A DNA stretch of 8,699 nucleotides from Firm-04 sp964479595 (lineage in GTDB: Bacteria; Bacillota; Clostridia; Oscillospirales; Ruminococcaceae). The translations under genes were made by a program, and so were the position numbers. The stretch lies in contig CAYZMU010000044.1 in NCBI GenBank assembly GCA_964479595.1, forward strand, positions 1 through 8,699. The letters are read 5' to 3'. Positions 1 through 4,603 of the stretch are shown here, in pieces (positions within the stretch are counted from its first letter, which is position 1; each line of letters starts with the position of its first letter). The notes beneath the pieces were generated by a model. The model saw only the letters and a program-made list of their open reading frames with translations, searched no databases and was not told where the DNA came from.

Positions 1-108
1 AGGAACTCGGACCGTTTCCCCCGGCAGGGGGGAGAAAGCCCGCCCCCGGCAGGGGGAGAAAACAGTTTCCGACAACATCCAAACATAACAGCCCCCGGCA
101 TTCTTGTT

Positions 109-127
109 CCCTCTCCGAAGGAGAGGG
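109..127. repeat. Inverted repeat CCCTCTCC-GAA-GGAGAGGG, copy 1
   Basis: A perfect 8-bp stem with a 3-base GAA loop, part of the intergenic repeat array. An identical copy lies at 298-316. It is followed at 140-156 by a second small inverted repeat (TTCCCC / GGGGAA, loop GACAA). Confidence 0.85.
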
Positions 128-297
128 AGCCCTGACCGTTTCCCCGACAAGGGGAAGAAAACAGGTTGCGTACCACCCCAAAACATAACGATTCCGATAC
201 CATCGCCTGCTTCGGGAACAACATCACAACCCCGAAAAACACACAGCGGGCAGAAAAAAGCTGCGGGGACAACATAACAGCCCCCGGCATTCATGTT

Positions 298-316
298 CCC
301 TCTCCGAAGGAGAGGG
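298..316. repeat. Inverted repeat CCCTCTCC-GAA-GGAGAGGG, copy 2
   Basis: Identical to the copy at 109-127 and 189 bases downstream of it. It is followed at 329-344 by TTCCCC-GGAA-GGGGAA, the counterpart of 140-156 with a different loop. Stem conservation with loop change is what a structured element would show, although two copies are thin evidence. Confidence 0.85.
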
Positions 317-419
317 AACTCGGACCGTTTCCCCGGAAGGGGAAGAAAACAGTTTCCGACAACACCCAAAACATAACAACTCCGATACCATAGCCTGCTT
401 CGGGGATAACATCACAACC

Positions 420-438
420 CCCGACAACAAATGTCGGG
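420..438. repeat. Inverted repeat CCCGACA-ACAAA-TGTCGGG, copy 1
   Basis: A perfect 7-bp stem with a 5-base loop in the second half of the compound repeat. The matching copy is at 515-533. A degenerate version without a good stem sits near 230-255. Confidence 0.8.
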
Positions 439-514
439 CAGAAAAACGGTTGCGATAACCCCAAAACATAACAACTCCGATACCATAGCCCGCTTCGGGC
501 ATAACATAACATTC

Positions 515-533
515 CCCGACAACAAATGTCGGG
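515..533. repeat. Inverted repeat CCCGACA-ACAAA-TGTCGGG, copy 2, next to the rubredoxin RBS
   Basis: Identical to 420-438. It ends 7 bases before the AAGGAGGTGA ribosome binding site (541-550) of the rubredoxin gene. Another small perfect hairpin, GCCCG-CTT-CGGGC, lies at 488-500. If transcription begins upstream, both would be in the 5' untranslated RNA. The stem is followed by CAGAAAAAA rather than T residues, so it is not an intrinsic terminator on the plus strand. Confidence 0.8.
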
Positions 534-540
534 CAGAAAA

Positions 541-550
541 AAGGAGGTGA
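541..550 (+). promoter_or_regulatory. Ribosome binding site of the rubredoxin gene
   Basis: AAGGAGGTGA is a near-perfect complement of the 16S 3' end, ending 4 bases before the ATG at 555 (AGGAGG core 7 bases away). It fixes the start of the short rubredoxin gene and suggests efficient translation. Confidence 0.9.
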
Positions 551-554
551 GAGC

Positions 555-713
555 ATGAAGAAATATGTCTGCAAGATCTGCGGCTACGTCTACGACGAGG
601 AGAAGGGCGACCCCGACAACGGCATCGCTCCCGGCACCAAGTTTGAGGACCTGCCCGATGATTTCGTATGCCCCGTCTGCGGGGTCGGCAAGGAGAACTT
701 CGAACCCGCCTGA
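555..713 (+). CDS. Rubredoxin
   Basis: This gene encodes a 52-residue one-iron electron carrier, acting in the cytoplasm. In anaerobes, rubredoxins pass electrons to oxygen- and peroxide-detoxifying enzymes such as rubrerythrin or flavodiiron proteins. The sequence shows the two iron-binding CxxC knuckles: C6-x-x-C9-G-Y near the N terminus and C39-P-x-C42-G near the C terminus. It also has the usual GDPDNGI.PGT.FEDLPDD core and the ending GVGKENFEP, and its length is typical of the family. The start follows a near-perfect ribosome binding site. One oddity is that residue 37, normally Trp in the DDW-CP motif, is Phe, and the protein has no Trp at all. It is monocistronic as far as can be seen, with a repeat array upstream and a terminator 9 bases after its stop. 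No redox partner gene is in the window, so the specific pathway is unknown. Confidence 0.96.
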   Translation: MKKYVCKICGYVYDEEKGDPDNGIAPGTKFEDLPDDFVCPVCGVGKENFEPA

Positions 714-722
714 AAACCACAA

Positions 723-758
723 CGGCGCGTCCCGCGAATGGGGCGCGCCGCCTTTTTT
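723..758 (+). terminator. Intrinsic terminator of the rubredoxin gene
   Basis: An 11-bp stem (CGGCGCGTCCC at 723-733 with GGGGCGCGCCG at 740-750, one G-U pair, loop GCGAAT) is followed by CC and six T (753-758). The T-tract overlaps the stop codon of the convergent transporter gene (757-759). On the minus strand the same hairpin is followed only by an interrupted T-rich stretch (TTGTGGTTTT), so bidirectional termination is possible but weaker. Confidence 0.9.
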
Positions 759-1995
759 ACGCTTGCCGCGGGGTTTCCTCGCGCAGTGTGAGCAGAATGC
801 GCTGCACACGCTGGTCCTTGCACTGCAGGACCTTGATGCGGAACCAGTCGCCCTCCACGACTTCGCCCGCGCTTAAGATGTGCCCCGCGATTTCCATCAG
901 CCACCCGCCCACGGAGGTGCAATCTGTCTCCACGCGGTTGGGCGGCAGCGAGAGCGTCTCGAGCAAATCCGCAATCCCCATCTCCCCGGAGACCTCGTAG
1001 CTGCCCGAGCGCAGTTTCGTAATCATGGGCACAACCTCGTCCGCCTCGTCGTAAATCTCCCCGACCAGTTCCTCGATAATGTCCTCCATGGTGACAATGC
1101 CCTTTGTCCCGCCGTACTGGTCGAGCACCACCGCGATATGCGCCTTGTCGCGCTGCATTTGCCGCAGCGCCTCGCTGATACGGGCGAATTCGGGCAGCCG
1201 CATGATGTTCTGCTCAATGGACGCGATACCCGGCTCCCCGCGCTCCAAAAGCGCGAAGAAATCCTTCTCCGTGATGAACCCCGTGATGTCGTCGAGCGTC
1301 TCCTCGTACACGGGCAGTCTGGAATAGCGTTCCGAGAGAAAAATCTCCTTGATTTTCGGCACCGGCGTGTCCTTGCGGATGGCGGTCACGTTGACGCGCG
1401 GCACCAGCACCTCCGAAACGGAAATCTCGTCGAACTCCAGCGCGGACCGCACAAGGTCGCTCTCGCTCTCTTCCAAGACGCCCTCTTCCTCAATCTGCTC
1501 CACGATGACTTTGAGCTCGTCCTCCGTGACAGTTGGCTCGCCGCCCTTGCCCTGCACGAGTTTCGATAAGCGGTTGAACAGGAAGATGACCGGGGTGAGC
1601 AGGAAAATCAGGGCGTTGAGCGGCGCCGCGAAGAGCCGCGCGAGGCGTTCCGCGTGGGTCTTGGCGTAGGATTTGGGGAGGATTTCGCCGAAAATCAGCA
1701 CCAGCACGGTCATACAGATTGTGGCAATCCCGACACCGCCCTCGCCGAGCCATCTGGTGAATAAAATAGTGCCCAGAGAGGCGGAACAGGTGTTGACCAG
1801 ATTGTTCCCGATGAGAATCGCGGTCAGCGCGCGGTCAAAGCTTTCCGCTAACTTCAGCGCCCGTTCGGCGGTGCGGTCCCCCTGCTGCGCGGCGTGCTTC
1901 AGACGGATTTTGTTGACGCTCGAAAACGCCGTTTCGGCGGCGGAAAAAAGCGCGGAAAGGCAAATGAGAAGCACAATCGCGATGGCGTAAATCAT
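757..1995 (-). CDS. CNNM/CorC (HlyC) family membrane transporter with CBS pair
   Basis: This is a 412-residue member of the CNNM/CorC (hemolysin-C-like) family. Bacterial members are linked to Mg2+/Co2+ export or resistance; the ion here is inferred from the family. The N-terminal DUF21/CNNM membrane domain (about 1-150) shows the typical first helix ending SALFSAAETAFSSVN, the GNNLVN motif (63-68) and GEILPKSYA (103-111). A helical linker (VTEDELKVIVEQ..EEGVLEE) leads to two CBS domains (about 190-310) with VPRVNV, YSRLPVYEE and the DQYGGTKGIVTMEDIIEELVGEI segment. A C-terminal CorC/HlyC domain starts near 330 (SYEVSGEMGIADL). The ATG at 1995 is chosen because AGGAAGGA (2006-2013) lies 10 bases upstream and the protein then starts with its first membrane helix; a TTG-led extension to 2043 would cross the pilus-operon terminator. 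It converges on the rubredoxin gene. No clear promoter was seen. The old name hemolysin does not imply a toxin. Confidence 0.93.
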   Translation of the reverse strand: MIYAIAIVLLICLSALFSAAETAFSSVNKIRLKHAAQQGDRTAERALKLAESFDRALTAILIGNNLVNTCSASLGTILFTRWLGEGGVGIATICMTVLVLIFGEILPKSYAKTHAERLARLFAAPLNALIFLLTPVIFLFNRLSKLVQGKGGEPTVTEDELKVIVEQIEEEGVLEESESDLVRSALEFDEISVSEVLVPRVNVTAIRKDTPVPKIKEIFLSERYSRLPVYEETLDDITGFITEKDFFALLERGEPGIASIEQNIMRLPEFARISEALRQMQRDKAHIAVVLDQYGGTKGIVTMEDIIEELVGEIYDEADEVVPMITKLRSGSYEVSGEMGIADLLETLSLPPNRVETDCTSVGGWLMEIAGHILSAGEVVEGDWFRIKVLQCKDQRVQRILLTLREETPRQA

Positions 1996-2005
1996 ATATG
2001 ATAAA

Positions 2006-2013
2006 TCCTTCCT
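2006..2013 (-). promoter_or_regulatory. Ribosome binding site deciding the transporter start
   Basis: On the minus strand AGGAAGGA lies 10 bases before the ATG at 1995. No comparable site precedes the longer TTG-initiated reading at 2043, so the shorter start is preferred. Confidence 0.75.
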
Positions 2014-2023
2014 GTGTCGGTTA

Positions 2024-2056
2024 CACAAAACCGCCCGGCTCAAAAAGGGGGCGGTT
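2024..2056 (-). terminator. Intrinsic terminator at the end of the pilus operon
   Basis: On the minus strand, 9 bases after the second sortase's stop, AACCGCCC (2056-2049) pairs with GGGCGGTT (2036-2029) around a 12-base loop, followed by TTGTGT. The stem is GC-rich but the T-tract is short, so termination may be incomplete. Some read-through could feed the transporter gene, which starts 29 bases further on and has no obvious promoter of its own. Confidence 0.7.
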
Positions 2057-2065
2057 CGCTGTTCT

Positions 2066-2686
2066 TCAGGATTCTGTGCGGTTTAAACGCACCGTCACGC
2101 GCGTGCGTCCGCCGAGTGTACAGGTAAAAAGACTCAAATCCCACCGCGGTTCGAGCATTTCCTCAATCGCCGTGGGCGGCAGCACTTCGCTCTCCTGCAC
2201 CTGATAGGTGTAGCGCTCCCCCGCCGCGTCCACGAAATCGACCGCGTCGCCGGCCTGCAAATCCTTGATCTTGCCGAAGTGGCTGGAATAGTTGTGCGCG
2301 CAGATCACCAGATCATTTCCGCGCGGAGTCCCTTCGTAGCGGCAGGGCGAGACTTTCAGCTGCTTATAATCCCAGTCCGCCGCGACCGGCAAATCCAGCC
2401 CCAGCGCGGGGATGTGAAGGGTCCCGATATACGCCGTCCCGTTAATCTCAACGGTCGGCATTTCGTCCTTCGGGGGCTCGGGTTCCTCGGCCAGCTGTCC
2501 GGTTACCCCCACAGGCAATTGTTCCTTTTCGCTTTTCCCCCGTGCCTCGTCAATCGCGCGCACGATGTCTGTGGAAGCGGACGCCGCCATGGAATCCTCA
2601 TGAATGTTGTACGCCGTCAGCCCCACGCCGCCGCCCATGAGCAGCACGCCCGCTATCATCAGCGCAATCCGCTTACCGTTCTTCAT
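2066..2686 (-). CDS. Second sortase of the pilus locus (non-class-C, candidate wall-anchoring enzyme)
   Basis: This is a 206-residue membrane-anchored transpeptidase that cleaves LPXTG-type sorting signals outside the membrane. One N-terminal membrane helix (about 7-26) is followed by an acidic linker (about 45-80) and the sortase beta-barrel from about 85 (AYIGTLHIPALGLDLPV). Catalytic residues visible are His131 (ICAHNYSSHFG), Cys189 (LFTCTLGG) and a cluster of candidate Arg residues at 194, 196 and 200 (GRTRVTVRLNR). There is no C-terminal membrane helix and no TLVTCTPYGINSHR signature, so it is not class C. I do not assign its class; B, D or a clostridial variant are possible. Its start lies inside the LPQTG pilin gene (14-base overlap) with only a weak ribosome binding site, which suggests translational coupling. 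The likely role is anchoring the finished pilus or its base to peptidoglycan; this is inferred from context. Confidence 0.9.
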   Translation of the reverse strand: MKNGKRIALMIAGVLLMGGGVGLTAYNIHEDSMAASASTDIVRAIDEARGKSEKEQLPVGVTGQLAEEPEPPKDEMPTVEINGTAYIGTLHIPALGLDLPVAADWDYKQLKVSPCRYEGTPRGNDLVICAHNYSSHFGKIKDLQAGDAVDFVDAAGERYTYQVQESEVLPPTAIEEMLEPRWDLSLFTCTLGGRTRVTVRLNRTES

Positions 2687-3704
2687 CGTCTTTCACGGTG
2701 CGCGGCGCCGCAAGACCTGTCACAAACAGCACCAGCCCGCCCGCGAAAAGCACCGGCACAGGCCACCAGAGCTGCCCGGTCTGCGGAAGTTTGGGCGGCG
2801 CGGTCGTCTGCGTAACGGCCGTCGCGGTCGTAGTCGTTGTGGTGGTCGTTGTTTCCGCGCTCGTCGTCGTAGTCGTCTCAGAAGCCGCGGTCGTCGTTGT
2901 GGTTTCCCCCGGCGCGGTCGTGGTGGTCGATTCCGTGGAGGTCGTCGTCTCGATATAGGTGTTCTCGACCGTGAAAACCTGCCCATCGCGCGTCACCGTA
3001 ACGCTGTACCCCGCCGGGATATTCTCCTCCGCGACATTCCAGTCTTCTGTTACGGAGAGCCCTTCCCACGTGTACGACCAGCCGTTTGCCTCGGAAAGTT
3101 CCACTTCGTCGTAGACTTCCCCGCCGCGCAGCAGCCGGACCGTGACACTATCCGGGCGCGAGGCGCCGTCTCCGCCCGTCCAGACTTTCTCGACACTGAA
3201 GGGCTTGCTCTCGCCGCTGCTGCCGACAATGCTGTACTTGACGGAGAGTTCCACAGGGTTTGGCGAATCGTCCCGCACCGAGACCAGCGCGGGGCTGGAC
3301 GCGACAATCTTTCCGCCTGCCTCGCCCCTGGATTCCGTCAGAAGATAGACGCCTTCCTCCGGCACCGTGAGCAGCACCCGCCCCATGGAATCGGTCTCGC
3401 CCTGTGCCGCGGGCGTGCCTGTGCCGTCCGCCACAAAGGACGCCAGCGTGCCGGTCAGGGCGTTCACATTCTCCACATCCGACAAATCGCCCACGTCTAT
3501 GGGCAGATCCGCGAAATCTCCGGTAAGCTGCCCGAAAACATCCATCACTTCGTAGACCGAAAACGCCGCGCCCTCCACAGGCCCGCTTTCCGTCACAAAC
3601 TGAACCTCAATGACGTGCTCGGCGGCACGCGCGGAGAACCTCCCGCCGAGGAAGCCGACCGCCGCGGTCAGAAACGCCGCGAAGATTCCGAAAATCCGAT
3701 TCAT
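2673..3704 (-). CDS. LPQTG-anchored minor/basal pilin with CnaB domain and Thr-rich stalk
   Basis: This is a 343-residue wall-anchored surface protein. Residues 1-27 form a signal peptide (cleavage likely after ARA, 25-27). Residues 30-150 look like a SpaA-type beta-sandwich (VEGAAFSVYEV; E-box-like GVYLLTES with Glu124). Residues 168-250 form a clear Cna B-type domain: SVEKVWTGGDG, RPDSVTVRLLRGGE, WNVAEENIPAGY and FTVENTY. Lys173 and Asn248, with Glu226 or Glu227 as catalyst, are the expected self-formed isopeptide. Residues 253-302 are a Thr-rich stalk with ETTTTT units. LPQTG (306-310), a hydrophobic stretch and a short charged tail finish the sorting signal. The small size, domain order and position next to the second sortase suggest the basal subunit. 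The ribosome binding site GAGAGGTGA (3712-3720) overlaps the stop of the upstream sortase, and the gap is 7 bases. Confidence 0.92.
   Translation of the reverse strand: MNRIFGIFAAFLTAAVGFLGGRFSARAAEHVIEVQFVTESGPVEGAAFSVYEVMDVFGQLTGDFADLPIDVGDLSDVENVNALTGTLASFVADGTGTPAAQGETDSMGRVLLTVPEEGVYLLTESRGEAGGKIVASSPALVSVRDDSPNPVELSVKYSIVGSSGESKPFSVEKVWTGGDGASRPDSVTVRLLRGGEVYDEVELSEANGWSYTWEGLSVTEDWNVAEENIPAGYSVTVTRDGQVFTVENTYIETTTSTESTTTTAPGETTTTTAASETTTTTSAETTTTTTTTTATAVTQTTAPPKLPQTGQLWWPVPVLFAGGLVLFVTGLAAPRTVKDDEER
2799..2948 (-). repeat. Coding low-complexity tract: Thr-rich stalk with degenerate ETTTTT repeats
   Basis: Codons 253-302 of the LPQTG pilin are mostly Thr, with E-T5 or longer units starting at residues 267, 276 and 284. 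All four Thr codons (ACG, ACC, ACA, ACT) are mixed, so the protein repeat is much more regular than the DNA. The tract would hold the folded domains away from the wall and could be O-glycosylated (inference). Confidence 0.9.
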
Positions 3705-3711
3705 GACGGTG

Positions 3712-4533
3712 TCACCTCTCTTTTCTCGCCCGCCGCGCCGCGATAATCACGGTGATAAGAATCGCGGGCACTTCAAAAACCGCAATCAAAACCCAAACCG
3801 GGACTTCCCCCGCGCTCGGCTGCGCGAGCAATTCCCGCTCCGTCTCTTCCTCGCTGAGCAGGCGCGCGTGGATGAGCAGCCTGTGGGAATTGATGCCGTA
3901 GGGCGTGCAGGTCACCAGCGTACACTGGTTTTGCCCGCTCGCCACGAACAGCTGATTGAGCTGCGAGGGCAGAACCGTCTCAACTCCCGTCACGCGGTAC
4001 ATATACATTTCGTCCAGAACATAAACGCTGAAGGTGTCGTCCTTTTCCAGCTTGTCAATGTTGGTGAAGAGCATGGAGCCCGGCAGCCCTCTGTGCCCGG
4101 AAATGACCGCGTGCACGGACTCCCCGGCTATCGGGAAGGACGAGCCCTCCACGTGCCCCGCGCCGACCTGCAGCGTCGCCTCGCTCGTGCCGTGGTAGAC
4201 AGGAAGCATGATGTCGCCCTTCGGGATATTGATATAACCTAAAATCCCCGTCCCGGAAACATCCAGAAGCGATTCGTATTCCGCCAGCACGTCCGCGGGG
4301 AGTTCCCCGAGCGCGTAGCCGCTGCGCGCGAGCTTTTCGTTGAACGCCTGCGCCGCCTCAAACAGCTCGGAGTAGTCGTCCTCGGAGATGACCGATACGG
4401 AATCCATATACGCCGCAATCGCCCGGCGCTGCCGCACAAGTTTTACATAATTGCTTGCCGTCGGGTACAGCAGCAGGGACAGACCCATGAGCAGCATCAA
4501 CCACCCGAGGATAGTAAAAACGCGCCGTCTCAT
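3712..4533 (-). CDS. Class C (pilus-polymerising) sortase
   Basis: This is a 273-residue transpeptidase that joins pilin subunits by cleaving the LPXTG signal and attaching it to a pilin lysine on the outer membrane face. It has the class C plan: an N-terminal membrane helix (about 7-26), the catalytic barrel, and a second C-terminal membrane helix (about 246-266) with a basic tail. Key stretches are GILGYINIPKGDIMLPVYHGTSE split over 96-118, VGAGHVEGSSFP (123-134), His147 in ISGHRGLPGS, and Cys209 and Arg218 in TLVTCTPYGINSHRLL. The AAGGAGA ribosome binding site (4541-4547) is 7 bases from the ATG and fixes the start. The usual DPF/DPW lid motif before the barrel is absent; the equivalent region reads SGYALGELPADV (71-82). 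The gene lies between major and minor pilin genes, as in many Gram-positive pilus loci. Confidence 0.95.
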   Translation of the reverse strand: MRRRVFTILGWLMLLMGLSLLLYPTASNYVKLVRQRRAIAAYMDSVSVISEDDYSELFEAAQAFNEKLARSGYALGELPADVLAEYESLLDVSGTGILGYINIPKGDIMLPVYHGTSEATLQVGAGHVEGSSFPIAGESVHAVISGHRGLPGSMLFTNIDKLEKDDTFSVYVLDEMYMYRVTGVETVLPSQLNQLFVASGQNQCTLVTCTPYGINSHRLLIHARLLSEEETERELLAQPSAGEVPVWVLIAVFEVPAILITVIIAARRARKER

Positions 4534-4548
4534 AAAGGTCTCTCCTTG

Positions 4549-4587
4549 CTGCTGCGATGAGGGGAGAAAGACCCCTCACCGCGGCAG
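4549..4587 (-). promoter_or_regulatory. Strong intercistronic hairpin between major pilin and class C sortase
   Basis: On the minus strand CTGCCGCGGTGAGGGG pairs with CCCCTCATCGCAGCAG around the loop TCTTTCT: 15 paired positions with one C-A mismatch and one G-U pair. It begins 16 bases after the pilin stop and ends one base before the sortase ribosome binding site (4541-4547). There is no T-tract, so it is not a standard terminator. It could protect the pilin mRNA 3' end, be a processing site, or limit sortase translation relative to pilin. Confidence 0.8.
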
Positions 4588-4603
4588 ATTCAGTTCAAAT
4601 CAG

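Larger units (their letters stand above)
1..540. repeat. Mosaic intergenic repeat array of short inverted repeats (about 95/190-base period)
   Basis: This gene-free stretch is built of repeated modules. A compound unit of about 189 bases is seen twice (about 82-270 and 271-459), each beginning AACATAACAGCCCCCGGCAT. A truncated copy precedes it (1-81), and an extra copy of the second half follows (about 463-540). The AAAACATAAC-type core recurs near 80, 180, 270, 368 and 463, giving a sub-period of 90-100 bases. The half-units at 368 and 463 match at most positions over about 80 bases. Most modules are small perfect inverted repeats (CCCTCTCC/GGAGAGGG, TTCCCC/GGGGAA, CCCGACA/TGTCGGG, GCCCG/CGGGC). 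The last copy runs directly into the rubredoxin ribosome binding site. It resembles a REP/MITE-like intergenic element cluster. No transposase, codon structure or clear promoter is visible, and the family is not one I recognise. Confidence 0.85.

Noticed and set aside
166..393. 75-residue open frame on the plus strand
   Set aside because: It lies wholly within the repeat array, has no ribosome binding site, and its peptide simply reflects repeated DNA units.
449..486. Sigma-70-type promoter (TTGCGA ... TACCAT) for rubredoxin
   Set aside because: The spacing between the boxes is about 25 bases and both matches are weak and part of the repeat; not supportable.
1..540. CRISPR array
   Set aside because: Repeats are long, variable and contain several different hairpins; the sequence between similar motifs is itself repeated, so there are no unique spacers, and no cas gene is present.
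515..540. Intrinsic terminator just upstream of the rubredoxin gene
   Set aside because: The hairpin is followed by A residues, not T, on the plus strand, and by AATG on the minus strand.
224..922. Minus-strand open frames across the repeat array and rubredoxin region
   Set aside because: They are read through repeats and antisense to the rubredoxin gene, give Cys/Arg-rich peptides unlike any family, and lack ribosome binding sites.
880..1569. 229-residue plus-strand open frame
   Set aside because: It is antisense to the CNNM/CorC gene, whose protein matches its family along its full length; the plus-strand frame is a product of GC-rich codon use.
1996..2043. Upstream TTG start for the transporter gene
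   Set aside because: It would add 16 hydrophilic residues ahead of the first membrane helix, would start inside the pilus-operon terminator and has no ribosome binding site; ATG at 1995 has AGGAAGGA at the right distance.
2604..3746. 380-residue plus-strand open frame
   Set aside because: It is antisense to the LPQTG pilin, rich in Arg, and has no recognisable domain; the opposite strand encodes a clear CnaB/LPQTG protein.
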